Origin: Desulfuromonadales bacterium
GTDB taxonomy: Bacteria > Desulfobacterota > Desulfuromonadia > Desulfuromonadales > BM103
Assembly: GCA_014860225.1 (NCBI GenBank)
Contig: JACZKE010000056.1
Coordinates: 62,001-126,000 of the forward strand
Length of the DNA: 64,000 bases
Reading direction: 5' to 3'
Shown: positions 52,918-62,268 of the stretch, piece by piece
Layout of the letters: the number at the start of each line of letters is the position of its first letter
Position numbering within the stretch: the first letter of the stretch is position 1
Position numbers and translations under genes: made by a program
Notes under the pieces: model-generated
What the model was told of the DNA's origin: nothing
Seen by the model: the letters and a program-made list of their open reading frames with translations, nothing else
The model's database searches: none

Positions 52918-54585
52918 ATGTCCGGTACAGTGAAAAGAGTCCCGTCGATTTGGACGACCGGGTCGACGGATATATTGAATACCGGTACCTGGCGTAGTGC
53001 TATTGCTGTGCATGAAAAGCGGCCGGCCCCCTGTTATGGGGCATGTCCCGTCGATGGAGAGATCCCGATATGGGTACAGCAGGTTCGTAATGAGGAGTTC
53101 AACGCGGCCTGGCTGACGCTGGTGGAAAACAATCCAATCCCGGCAGCTATCGGCAGAACCTGCCATCGCCCCTGTGAGGGAGCATGCAACCGGACCGAGT
53201 ATGACGGCGCCGTCTCTATCAATGCCCTGGAGCAGTATGTCGGCGACATGGCGATTCGTGAAGGCTGGGCCTTTCCGGCTCCCGCACAGGAGTCGCAAAA
53301 GATGGTCGCAGTCATCGGTGGGGGGCCTGCCGGGCTGTCCTGTGCTTACCAGCTCCGCCGCAAGGGTATTCAAGTGACGATCTTCGATGCCAACCCTGAG
53401 TTGGGCGGAGTCCTGCGTTACGGAGTTCCAGAGTACCGTCTGCCGAAAAAGATGGTTGCTGCCGAGATTGAACGGATTACCGACCTAGGTGTAAAGGTCG
53501 TTGCCGGACGCAAGCTTACCGGAGAGGATCTCGGAGAACTCGAGAAGAATTTCTCGGCCATTTTTGTTGCTTTCGGTGCCCATGATGCAAAGAGACTTCC
53601 CCTGTTTACCAAAAGCGACAGCCGGGTGCTGGACGGCATTGATTTTCTTCGCAGCATTAGGCTTGATGCTCCCCTTAAAATCGGCAGGAAGATCGTGGTC
53701 ATCGGTGGTGGCAGCGTGGCTATGGATGTTGCCGGCTCGGCACTCAGGTTGGGACAGCAGGCACAAATCCTGGCCTTGGAAGGCAGAGCGGTCATGCCCG
53801 CTCCTGAAGACGAGATTGAGGATGTGATTGAAGAAGGTGCCCTCTTGCACGATGGTGCCATGGTCAAAGCTGTTGAGGACCTTTCCGGAAGTCTTCTGCT
53901 CCATTGTATCAACGTTGAGCTCGACCAGAATGTCTCGCCCGGAGTGATCAGACCCATCGAGATTGCCGGCACTGAATTTACTTTGGAGGCTGACACTGTC
54001 GTTCTGGCTATCGGCCAGGATCCGGAATTGGCTGACTGGGAGGACCGTATTCAGGTTTCCAAAGGGATGGCTGTTGTCGATGCTGATTACAAGACCAGCC
54101 GTGCAGGAGTCTTTGCTGCTGGTGATGTCGCCAATATTGAGCGTTTTGTATCAACTGCGGTCGGCGACGGCAAAAGGGCCGCTTACAGTATCGCTCGTTA
54201 TCTCGGACATCAGGATGCAGTCGAGGAAGGATTTGCGGACAGTGTTAAAGAGGTCAGCTTCAAGGATATCAATACGTTCTATTTCCCGACTCAGAAACCT
54301 GTTGAACGGGGCAAGGTTGATGTGGACATCAGGAAGGCTGGGTTTGCCGAGATACGTCTGGGTTTAACCGATGAGCAGGCGCTGGATCAGGCCAGGCGTT
54401 GCTTCAGCTGCGGGTCTTGCATTGAATGCGACAACTGCGCCATCTTCTGCCCCGACATGGCCATCCTGAAAGATGCGGATTCGCCGCTGTATTACAAAGT
54501 TCTTGATCAGTACTGTAAAGGTTGCGGCTGTTGTCTGGAGGAATGCCCCCGAGGGGCAATGGGCGTTAAGGAGGAAACGAAATGA
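52918..54585 (+). CDS. padH: FAD/NAD(P) oxidoreductase fused to a 2x[4Fe-4S] ferredoxin (PadH-PadF-like)
   Basis: 555 residues. The N terminus (1-115) has the GltD-type cysteines CYGAC and CHRPCEGAC. Two Rossmann domains follow: FAD site VIGGGPAGLSCAYQL near 130 and NAD(P) site VVIGGGSVAMDVAGSAL near 262, with the AAGDVAN FAD contact near 402. The last 60 residues are a bacterial ferredoxin, CFSCGSCIECDNCAIFC and CKGCGCCLEEC. Phenylglyoxylate dehydrogenase of denitrifiers has separate epsilon (about 49 kDa) and delta (about 12 kDa) subunits; their summed size equals this protein. I infer a fusion that sends electrons from TPP chemistry to NAD(P)+. The 4-base overlap with the next gene supports joint translation. 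Confidence 0.78.
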   Translation: MSGTVKRVPSIWTTGSTDILNTGTWRSAIAVHEKRPAPCYGACPVDGEIPIWVQQVRNEEFNAAWLTLVENNPIPAAIGRTCHRPCEGACNRTEYDGAVSINALEQYVGDMAIREGWAFPAPAQESQKMVAVIGGGPAGLSCAYQLRRKGIQVTIFDANPELGGVLRYGVPEYRLPKKMVAAEIERITDLGVKVVAGRKLTGEDLGELEKNFSAIFVAFGAHDAKRLPLFTKSDSRVLDGIDFLRSIRLDAPLKIGRKIVVIGGGSVAMDVAGSALRLGQQAQILALEGRAVMPAPEDEIEDVIEEGALLHDGAMVKAVEDLSGSLLLHCINVELDQNVSPGVIRPIEIAGTEFTLEADTVVLAIGQDPELADWEDRIQVSKGMAVVDADYKTSRAGVFAAGDVANIERFVSTAVGDGKRAAYSIARYLGHQDAVEEGFADSVKEVSFKDINTFYFPTQKPVERGKVDVDIRKAGFAEIRLGLTDEQALDQARRCFSCGSCIECDNCAIFCPDMAILKDADSPLYYKVLDQYCKGCGCCLEECPRGAMGVKEETK

Positions 54586-55739
54586 AAACAGATAGCAATA
54601 GACTGCTTCTTAGCGGCAATCATGCTGTCTCGCATGCGGTCAGGCTGGTCAAGCCGAACGTCATGCCCGTCTATCCTATTACCCCGCAGACGCCGATTCT
54701 CGAACTGATCACTGAATTCCATGCTGCCGGCGAGATGACTGGCGAGATCATGACCATGGAATCGGAGCATTCCGCCATGGCCGCTGCGATCACTGCTTCT
54801 TTGACCGGAGTCAGGGTTTTTACTGCGACAGCTTCGCAGGGGCTGTTACTGATGCATGAGATGCTGCATTACGCTGCCGGTGCGCGTGCCCCGATCGTCA
54901 TGTTTAATGTCAATCGGACACTAGGCTCTCCCTGGGGGTTCTGGCCCGATCAAACCGACAGCCTTGCACAGAGAGATACCGGCTGGATTCAGTACTACTG
55001 TGAAAACGGCCAGGAATCACACGATACCACCTTGCAGGCCTTTCGGGTCGCAGAACAGATCTTGTTACCTGCTATGGTCATCCATGAGGCATTCTACGTC
55101 TCACACTCTATGGAGGCGGTTGAGATTGCCACCCAGGAACAAGTTGATGCGTACTTACCTGAATTCAATCCTCCCCATCGGCTCGACCCGCAGATCGGCG
55201 AGTCATGGGGGAACACGGTCTCCCAGGTCATGTTTCAGAACCATCGTCGGGATATGGGCGATGCTATGGAGAGAGTTCTTGACGTTGCAAAAAAAGCTGA
55301 CCAGGAGCTTCAAGATCTGGTTGGTAGGGGCTATGGCATTCATGAGCAATATCGTTGTGAAGGTGCCGAATTCATCATCACAACCATGGGGAGTATGACC
55401 GGAACCGCTCGGGATGCTGTTGATGAGTTAAGAGCTGAGGGGGTGCCGGTGGGCCTGCTCAAGATCAAGCTTTTTAGACCTTTCCCGGTCGCTGATGTCC
55501 GTGAGATTCTGAGTGGCATTGCCAAGGTGATGGTTCTGGATCGCAACTTTGCACCGGGAACAGGCGGCATCCTTTACCAGGAACTTAAAGCGGCTCTGTA
55601 TGGGTTGAAAGGGGCTCCTGAAATTCACGGATACCTCGCTGGAGTCGGAGGAACAAACATCTCTCCTGTCAATATCAAGGACATGGTCCACTCCGCCATA
55701 GGTGAAAAACCCGTGGCCCACTCTGTCTGGAAAGGGTGA
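54582..55739 (+). CDS. padG: 2-oxoacid:acceptor oxidoreductase alpha subunit (PadG-like)
   Basis: 385 residues of the POR alpha-type pyrimidine-binding region. GNHAVSHAVRLVKPNVMPVY leads to YPITPQTPILE, and ESEHSAMAAAITASLTGVRV contains the Glu that contacts thiamine diphosphate. The C-terminal transketolase-like domain starts near residue 260. With the beta subunit it forms the active site that decarboxylates an arylglyoxylate to an aroyl-CoA. Start overlaps the fusion gene by 4 bases; beta begins 6 bases after its stop. Confidence 0.83.
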   Translation: MKTDSNRLLLSGNHAVSHAVRLVKPNVMPVYPITPQTPILELITEFHAAGEMTGEIMTMESEHSAMAAAITASLTGVRVFTATASQGLLLMHEMLHYAAGARAPIVMFNVNRTLGSPWGFWPDQTDSLAQRDTGWIQYYCENGQESHDTTLQAFRVAEQILLPAMVIHEAFYVSHSMEAVEIATQEQVDAYLPEFNPPHRLDPQIGESWGNTVSQVMFQNHRRDMGDAMERVLDVAKKADQELQDLVGRGYGIHEQYRCEGAEFIITTMGSMTGTARDAVDELRAEGVPVGLLKIKLFRPFPVADVREILSGIAKVMVLDRNFAPGTGGILYQELKAALYGLKGAPEIHGYLAGVGGTNISPVNIKDMVHSAIGEKPVAHSVWKG

Positions 55740-55745
55740 AGATAA

Positions 55746-56615
55746 ATGGGTTATGAAATACAAGAAGAAAAAGTTTTTAATTCAGGGCATGCTGCCTGCC
55801 CAGGTTGCAGTGAAGCCTTGGCGCTCCGGTTTATTCTCAATACTCTTGGCAAAGATGCTATCGCAGTGGTTCCTCCCTCCTGTATCGCAATTATTTCCGG
55901 GCCGCAGCCGCTTAGTTCGATGAGTATCCCTGTATACCAGACAACCCTCGAGGCGAGTGCCGCATCGGCTGCCGGGATTAAAAGGGCTCTCATCTCAAAA
56001 GGCAACAATCACACTAACGTGGTCGCCATCGCGGGTGACGGCGGCACCTATGATATCGGTTTTCAGGCCCTGTCGGCTGCTGCCGAGAGAAACGAAGATA
56101 TCATCTATGTCTGTCTCGACAATGAAGGGTACATGAACACCGGTACCCAGAAGAGTTCGGCAACACCTTCGATGGCATTTACCACATCGACTCCCGCCGG
56201 AAAGCTTTCGCCGAAGAAAAATGTGCCGGAAATTATGGTTGCTCATAATATCCCCTATATGGCTACAGCAACCACCGGTTATCCGGATGATCTTGTCCGT
56301 AAGGTGAAGAAGGCGATGGAGATCAAGGGTGGCTTGAGATTTATCAACGTTCTAACACCCTGCCTGGCAGGGTGGGGGGTCCCAGATAGTGCCGGCCCCA
56401 AAACCTCCCGTTTGGCTGTTCAATCTGGTATCTACCCACTCTACGAAGTGGAAAATGGTGAGACCTACACCCTGAATTATGGACCTAATGGTCTTTCTGT
56501 GGCCGACTATGTTGCCACGCAAAAACGTTATCGGCATTTGTCGCCCGAGGATGTTGAACTTCTCCAGGCGGAGGTTAATCACGACTGGGAAAAGCTGCAG
56601 AAAAAGTTTAAATGA
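55746..56615 (+). CDS. padI: 2-oxoacid:acceptor oxidoreductase beta subunit, TPP-binding (PadI-like)
   Basis: 289 residues. AACPGCSEALALRF near residue 18 and the thiamine-diphosphate motif IAGDGGTYDIGFQAL...CLDNEGYMNTGTQ (GDG to N about 28 residues) identify the beta subunit. It contains no ferredoxin domain itself; electrons leave through the fused ferredoxin of the 555-residue subunit. It is the last gene of the seven-gene operon and is followed by a strong terminator. Confidence 0.85.
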   Translation: MGYEIQEEKVFNSGHAACPGCSEALALRFILNTLGKDAIAVVPPSCIAIISGPQPLSSMSIPVYQTTLEASAASAAGIKRALISKGNNHTNVVAIAGDGGTYDIGFQALSAAAERNEDIIYVCLDNEGYMNTGTQKSSATPSMAFTTSTPAGKLSPKKNVPEIMVAHNIPYMATATTGYPDDLVRKVKKAMEIKGGLRFINVLTPCLAGWGVPDSAGPKTSRLAVQSGIYPLYEVENGETYTLNYGPNGLSVADYVATQKRYRHLSPEDVELLQAEVNHDWEKLQKKFK

Positions 56616-56644
56616 CCACCTTAGAAAAAAAATTGGATTGATCA

Positions 56645-56675
56645 GGGCAGCACATATTGAGTGCTGCCTTTTTTT
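56645..56675 (+). terminator. Terminator of the pad operon
   Basis: GGCAGCAC (56646-56653) pairs perfectly with GTGCTGCC (56661-56668), followed by seven T residues. Confidence 0.9.
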
Positions 56676-57264
56676 GCACGATGCCTGTTTCTCGAGAAAG
56701 TCAGCGACTTTGATGAGAGTCAAGTGAGGAGATGTCGCAATAATTAAACACTGTTTGTATTTCTTGTACGTTTAAGAAAAAAAAATGGTTAAAAGACGAA
56801 TAATTAATAAAAAATAATCATGATGGTTTTGGTGCGCAGCTCTTTGCCAACGTTGGAATTGCTTGTTGTCAAATAATTTTTACCAATTTGGTTACAAAAT
56901 GTAAGTAGCTGAAATCAAGCATGAAAATATTTATGTACATGTAGAGTAAATGCGGTTTTAGCGATACTTAAGGGGTTGTTAGGAAGATAAGGATGCACTT
57001 GTGAGCCAGCAATAAGTAAAGAAGTACTGAAATGCCTCATTATGATTGACAGCCCATAGCTCGAAGAATAACATCGTTTTAAATAAGTATTGAGGTGCTT
57101 CTTGGCAGGTTAACACGAGGCTCTTTCCTTTTTAATTATAACGATCCCGAGAGTAACAAGTTGGCTAGTCCACCAAGACGAAGCAGTAGTAGGGGATTGA
57201 TTGGAATACAGGTTTCTGCCGAACAATTTGGTGACTAAATAAGTCAAAAGAGAGTGAGACTATT
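56676..57264. other. AT-rich intergenic region upstream of cassette B
   Basis: About 590 bases without supported genes between the pad terminator and cassette B. The right half holds the promoter with flanking operators at 57022-57100. The leader from the predicted start (about 57081) to the TTG at 57265 is long, about 184 bases, and could carry RNA-level control, but no known riboswitch fold was recognised. Confidence 0.5.
57022..57100 (+). promoter_or_regulatory. Cassette B promoter flanked by two operator copies
   Basis: TTGACA (57046-57051), a 17-base spacer and TAACAT (57069-57074) form a strong sigma-70-type promoter. AAGTACTGAAATGCCT (57022-57037) lies 8 bases upstream of the -35, and AAGTATTGAGGTGCTT (57085-57100) just past the predicted start. 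The copies are 63 bases apart, six helical turns, suited to cooperative or looping repression. Confidence 0.65.
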
Positions 57265-58302
57265 TTGGAAAAAAAATATTTTATTCATGTCGTAGAGGTG
57301 GTTCTGTCTTTACTTATTGTCTGCAGCCTTTTCTGGGTAGCTTTCTTTGTCACACCGGTTGTGCAGGTGAAGAAAATCGAGCGGTTCCCTTTTGAACGCA
57401 GGGATTTATTTTTCTCCGCGCAGTCTCTTGATGAACAGGGCCAGGCTGTCTGTGTTGTCGGCAGCTACGGCAAGATCATTCGTACGGGGGACGGCGGTGC
57501 AACCTGGGAGATTCAGGAGACGCCGGTCCGGACTCATCTGCAGAAGGTCGTTGCATGGGATGCACAGTCATTGCTGGCTATCGGTGACAAGGGGACTGTT
57601 CTGGTCACGCGGAATGCAGGCCGCGACTGGACCCGCGTCGACGTGCCTTCGTACCAATTCGGGGACCAGTTGTTGAGCGCGGAGATTGACCCGGAAAGCG
57701 GTCGTGCCTGGGTTGTCGGCAGCATGGGGACGGTGCTTGTTAGCGAAGATCGGGGAGACACGTGGCGCATGTCGCATCCCCCAGAAGACGTGTCATGGAA
57801 CAACCTGACGATAGCGCCGGGCGGCACTATGTGGATCGTGGGCGAATTCGGAGCCGTCAAGTACTCCAGAGACAACGGTGCAAGCTGGGAGCTCGCCGCT
57901 GTCCCCACAGAGGCAAGTCTTAATGCCATTGATTTCTCTGATGAAACCCACGGGGTTATCGTGGGGTTGTCCGGGACGATCTTGGCGACGTCTGACGGCG
58001 GCCAGAACTGGCAGCTGGTAGAGACTGAGGCCCGGTCGCATCTGTTTGGCCTTTTATGGGATGGCAGCAGCTACCATGCCATAGGCGACGCCGGGATGAT
58101 CTTGTCGTCTGATGCACTGGGTATAGAGTGGAAGGTCGGTAAACTGGCGCCTCAGAACTTTGGCTGGTATACGGGAATAACCCGAGCGGGTAACTCCTAT
58201 TTCATCTCCGGAGCTGGTGCCGGTGTCTATTCCGAAGGGGATTGGAAGCCGTTCGAACCCGGCCAGAGGAACTACAAACAAGGGAGTAATAACAATGGCT
58301 AG
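57265..58302 (+). CDS. YCF48-type beta-propeller, membrane-anchored (cassette B)
   Basis: 345 residues. An N-terminal hydrophobic helix (about 8-32) without a lipobox anchors the protein, and the rest is a propeller with Asp-box-like blades (TGDGGATWEIQ, SEDRGDTWRMS, SRDNGASWELA, SDGGQNWQLV). It is the counterpart of 23654-24625 but differs in anchoring. The start is TTG 57265; no ATG is available in the helix region. Its last 8 bases overlap the RND start, implying coupled translation. The function is probably as a scaffold or assembly factor for the RND/barrel system; this is inference. Confidence 0.8.
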   Translation: MEKKYFIHVVEVVLSLLIVCSLFWVAFFVTPVVQVKKIERFPFERRDLFFSAQSLDEQGQAVCVVGSYGKIIRTGDGGATWEIQETPVRTHLQKVVAWDAQSLLAIGDKGTVLVTRNAGRDWTRVDVPSYQFGDQLLSAEIDPESGRAWVVGSMGTVLVSEDRGDTWRMSHPPEDVSWNNLTIAPGGTMWIVGEFGAVKYSRDNGASWELAAVPTEASLNAIDFSDETHGVIVGLSGTILATSDGGQNWQLVETEARSHLFGLLWDGSSYHAIGDAGMILSSDALGIEWKVGKLAPQNFGWYTGITRAGNSYFISGAGAGVYSEGDWKPFEPGQRNYKQGSNNNG

Positions 58303-60697
58303 CTGGATTGCGGATTTCTGTATACGTTGGCGGCGTTCGGCGCTGGCGGCCATCGCTCTGGTGACCCTGGTCCTCGGTTACTTTGCCCTGCAGGTGGAAG
58401 TCAAGACCATTTTTACCGACCTGCAGCCAAGCAACCATCCCTATGTTCAGACCAATGAAGAATTCAAAAATACTTTTGGCGGCGCCAACGTTGTCACCAT
58501 CATGGTTGAGCCGAAAGAGGGTGACATCTTCAATTTCGAAACCCTCGAAACGATAAAGCAGATCACCGATGATCTCCAGTACGTGGATGCCGTCAACCAG
58601 TTTCAGATTGTTTCACTGGCCTCCAAAAAGCTGAAGAATGTAATCGCCTCAAACGTTGGTATTGAATCTCTGCCGATCATGTGGCCCGAGTTGCCAAAAA
58701 ATCAGGACGAAATTGATAAAGTAAGAAAGGACGTCATCTCCAACCCTATGGTGTATGGAAGTTACGTTTCCTATGATCAGAAATCGGCCCTGATTACTGT
58801 GGATTTTATCGATCGCCTGATTGAATACGACAAAGTCCTGCCGCAGATCAGGGGCGTTATCGCCAAAGCAAGCAACCCGAACATCAATATCAAAGTCGTC
58901 GGCCAGCCGATTCTGGCCGGGCTGGTCCTGGAGTATCTCCCGGAGACGCTTAAGATCGTTTTGCTGATTGTCGGAGTGATCGCACTGATCCTCCTTATCA
59001 GCAAGGGGACGCTGCGGGGGATGCTGTTGCCGCTGTTTTCGGGGTTAATCTCCGGTATCTGGATCTTCGGGGTCATGAAGCTTCTTGATTTCAACCTGGA
59101 TCCGCTTGCCATTGTCATTACTTTTATTATCTCGGCCCGAGCCATTTCTCATGCGGTGCAGCTCAATGCTGCATTTAATACCGAAAGAGCCGCCGGTCTT
59201 GAGGCGCGTGACGCTGCCCGTATGGCTCTGACCAAACTCTTCAGGCCAGGCATGCTGGGTCTTGCAACCGACATGGGCGCCATGCTGGTCGTGGCCATGA
59301 CACCAATCCCATTGCTGAACAAGGCGGCCATCATCGGCGCCATGTGGATTGGCGCAATGGTCATCTGTACCATCATCATGATCCCGGTCATGCTTTCCTG
59401 GTGTAGTGGCCACCACGAAAAAAGGGTGCTCCCCTGGAGCGTCAACCCTCTGATGAAGGCAGTGTTGCGATGGTGTGGGAGACTGTCCACAAGCAGGAGC
59501 ATGGCCACCCTTATTCTGAGCGCAAGTCTTGCGGTACTCTTGGTGTCGGGCTATTTCGCCAAGGATATTACCATTGGGGATTCGAATGCCGGTTCGCCGA
59601 TCCTCTGGCCCGAATCCGAGTACAATCAGGACGATTCCGCCATCAATTCACGGTACCCGGGAAGCGACCGGATGTTCCTGGTCGTCGCCGGTGAAAAGGA
59701 GAACACCCTCAAGGAACCCGAGGTCCTCGAAAATATCTCCCGATTCCAGCAGTATATCGAAGCGCAGCCGGAGATCGGTGGAACCGTTTCCCTGGCGGAC
59801 GTGATCCGGCCGGTCAATATGATCCTCCGAGAAGGGAATCCGCGTTATTACAAGCTCGGTGATGATGCTCTTATCAACGGGGAGATGTTGTTTTTCGCCC
59901 TGACCGGCTCGGATCCCGGTGATATCGATCGCTTTACCGACAACAAGTATCAGAATGGCTCAGTGATGATGATGTTCCGCGATCACAAGGGGGACACCAT
60001 TCGCAAGGCCATCCAGGCCATCAAGGACTTTGCAGCGGAGAACCCCATGAACGGGGCATCCTATCGACTTGCCGGTGGTTTGGTCGGTGTCCTGGCTGCC
60101 GTCAACGAAGTTATATTCTCCGGTCAGATACAGAGTATTGCCCTGGCCCTTTTGTTGCTGTTTATATTCTGCGTCATCGCCTATCGAACAACCCAGGCCG
60201 GCCTGTTCTTCCTGCCAATGGTTCTGCTGTCAAATACCATAACTTTCAGTTTTATGAGTCTGGCTGATATCGGCCTTAATATCAACACCTTGCCGGTTGC
60301 AGCGCTGGGGATCGGACTCGGAGTTGACTACGCTTTTTATATAACGGACCGGGTCAAAGAGGGCTACGAGAGCACTGGCGATCTTGCCGAGAGCATCAAT
60401 TACGGTCTTATGACTGCCGGCAGGGGAGTTCTGATTACGGCAGCGACCATGATCGCTTCAGTGGTTTTCTGGTACTTCTTTTCATCGCTGCGTTTCCAGG
60501 CCGAGATGGGTCTGCTGATCGCGGTATGGATGACGGTTTCGGCGGTGAGTGCTCTGTTGGTCATTCCGTCCATGATTTATCTATTCAAGCCACGCTTTAT
60601 CCTGGGCAATGCCTACCAACAGTTGGAAGTCGATCGGGAGGTGGAGTCAGTTTCTCTGGTTGATGTTGTCGCTTCAGAGCGGTCTGGCGGGATGTAA
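58295..60697 (+). CDS. RND/MMPL-family transporter (cassette B)
   Basis: 800 residues with the same 12-helix, two-periplasmic-loop plan as the cassette A protein. The proton-relay region reads ALGIGLGVDYAFYITDR near residue 695. Shared periplasmic motifs include FGGANVVTIMVE versus FGGANNIILAVE and the loop-2 signature SRYPGSDRMFLVVAG versus DRFPGSEELFIVART, so the two are clear but old paralogues. AGGGAGT precedes the ATG at 58295; an in-frame ATG at 58217 lies inside the propeller gene. No membrane-fusion or TolC partner is encoded nearby. Confidence 0.88.
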   Translation: MASWIADFCIRWRRSALAAIALVTLVLGYFALQVEVKTIFTDLQPSNHPYVQTNEEFKNTFGGANVVTIMVEPKEGDIFNFETLETIKQITDDLQYVDAVNQFQIVSLASKKLKNVIASNVGIESLPIMWPELPKNQDEIDKVRKDVISNPMVYGSYVSYDQKSALITVDFIDRLIEYDKVLPQIRGVIAKASNPNINIKVVGQPILAGLVLEYLPETLKIVLLIVGVIALILLISKGTLRGMLLPLFSGLISGIWIFGVMKLLDFNLDPLAIVITFIISARAISHAVQLNAAFNTERAAGLEARDAARMALTKLFRPGMLGLATDMGAMLVVAMTPIPLLNKAAIIGAMWIGAMVICTIIMIPVMLSWCSGHHEKRVLPWSVNPLMKAVLRWCGRLSTSRSMATLILSASLAVLLVSGYFAKDITIGDSNAGSPILWPESEYNQDDSAINSRYPGSDRMFLVVAGEKENTLKEPEVLENISRFQQYIEAQPEIGGTVSLADVIRPVNMILREGNPRYYKLGDDALINGEMLFFALTGSDPGDIDRFTDNKYQNGSVMMMFRDHKGDTIRKAIQAIKDFAAENPMNGASYRLAGGLVGVLAAVNEVIFSGQIQSIALALLLLFIFCVIAYRTTQAGLFFLPMVLLSNTITFSFMSLADIGLNINTLPVAALGIGLGVDYAFYITDRVKEGYESTGDLAESINYGLMTAGRGVLITAATMIASVVFWYFFSSLRFQAEMGLLIAVWMTVSAVSALLVIPSMIYLFKPRFILGNAYQQLEVDREVESVSLVDVVASERSGGM

Positions 60698-60745
60698 GTT
60701 TCATGTTCCACCAAGCCAAAACATAAGAAGAATATGGAGGAACGC

Positions 60746-62209
60746 ATGATGATGAAATGTAGATGTATGTTGGTAACGCTGGTAATGCTTGGCATGGGTT
60801 CGGCTCTACTGCCAGAGCCCACCCAGGCAGTGGAAATTGGCAATTTCGAGTTCAACGGTTATGTCCGGCATTACATGGGCTTTAACCTTGACGATGTGCC
60901 TGAAACCAGTGGCGACGACAAGTATGAAATGTCCATGAACCGCCTGACCCTTCTCGGTCAATTAAGAGGGAATCTGGGCCCGGCCACTCTTACCGCTATC
61001 GGCAGAGTCTCCAGGGAACAGATCACGGATTATCTCAGTGACCTGGAAGATCTGGCCGTAGCTTCCGGAGGCGAAGGGAATTTCGATGATGAGTATAACG
61101 AAGCGGAAATCCGTGAACTCTATCTCGATATCCCCATCGGCGAACGGGTTAAGCTGCGTCTCGGCAAGCAACAGGTTGTCTGGGGTGAGACCGACTTCTT
61201 CCAGGCTCTAGACGTGGTCCACGGCTACGATCAGACCTGGCGTTCTTTTCTCGAACCAGAAAATGAAGAGTGGCGAAAGCCGCTGATCCTGGTCAATACC
61301 GAGATCGATGTACCTGAACTGAAGGGCTCTTTGCAACTGCTCTGGCGTCCGGGATTCGATGACGAGGAAGACATTGGTAACAGCTACGATATGTTCGGTG
61401 GCCGCTGGTCCCAGAACGGTAGCAGAGGGTTTGATCTCAATGCCGACAAGGGATTTTTCCCCTCATTGCCTATCGATTATCATCACCCTGAGGGCGATAC
61501 AGACGATAGTCACTACGGCGCACGTTGGTCGGGTACCCTCGGCGAGAATGATGGCCTTGCCTACAGCCTCAACTACTATCATACCCAGGCCCAGAACCCT
61601 GTCCTCTTCCCTACCGGATCAGCTCCATTTGGTCTGGCATTTATCTACCCGGAAATAGACATCTATGGTGGATCGCTGAGTGGCTATATCCCACTTATCG
61701 ATTCCGTCTACCGTTTCGAGGCAGCGTTCATCCCGAATAACCCTTTTAATGATAACTTTGGAGGGTTGATAAAGAAAGACACTCTGCGCGCCATGATCGG
61801 ACTCGATACCAACCTGCGTCTGCAGAACATCTTCGGTACCAGCAGCCCGAGTATGTTCACCTTGCAGGTTTTTGATACCTACATTAATAATTATGAAGCT
61901 GCTGAAATGATTACGAATGCTTTCGGAACTACTGAGGATGAGCACACTGCCTGGGTCTCATCGATTTTTACACTGCCGTACAAGATGGACACGATCACTG
62001 TGCAGTCGGTGACCGTCAATGATATCAGTAACGGCGGTGGAGTATTCGCTCCTTCAGTGGAGTTCCATTTTGGTCCAAGTTGGCGGGTCAAGTGTGAAGC
62101 GGACTTGTTCTATGGCGGAACCAAGAGCGATACTCCTGGCGGGGCTTCTCTCTTCGGTTCTTATGACAACAACAGCCAGTTTCTCACCCGGGTCACCTAC
62201 CAGTTCTAG
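60746..62209 (+). CDS. DUF1302-type outer-membrane barrel protein (cassette B)
   Basis: 487 residues with a signal peptide (cleaved near TQAV), many alternating beta strands and a terminal aromatic (TYQF). The family segment is LRLGKQQVVWGETDFFQALD near residue 135, the same hallmark as in the cassette A barrel. The start at 60746 is selected because GGAGG (60736-60740) lies 5 bases before it and would sit inside a frame starting at 60734. It is shorter than its paralogue mainly in extracellular-loop regions, so the two barrels may accept different compounds. Confidence 0.8.
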   Translation: MMMKCRCMLVTLVMLGMGSALLPEPTQAVEIGNFEFNGYVRHYMGFNLDDVPETSGDDKYEMSMNRLTLLGQLRGNLGPATLTAIGRVSREQITDYLSDLEDLAVASGGEGNFDDEYNEAEIRELYLDIPIGERVKLRLGKQQVVWGETDFFQALDVVHGYDQTWRSFLEPENEEWRKPLILVNTEIDVPELKGSLQLLWRPGFDDEEDIGNSYDMFGGRWSQNGSRGFDLNADKGFFPSLPIDYHHPEGDTDDSHYGARWSGTLGENDGLAYSLNYYHTQAQNPVLFPTGSAPFGLAFIYPEIDIYGGSLSGYIPLIDSVYRFEAAFIPNNPFNDNFGGLIKKDTLRAMIGLDTNLRLQNIFGTSSPSMFTLQVFDTYINNYEAAEMITNAFGTTEDEHTAWVSSIFTLPYKMDTITVQSVTVNDISNGGGVFAPSVEFHFGPSWRVKCEADLFYGGTKSDTPGGASLFGSYDNNSQFLTRVTYQF

Positions 62210-62268
62210 TTCGGCTGTGTGGCAAAAGTAAAACACATTGTAAGTCAGCGCAAAAGGAGGAAACAAAA

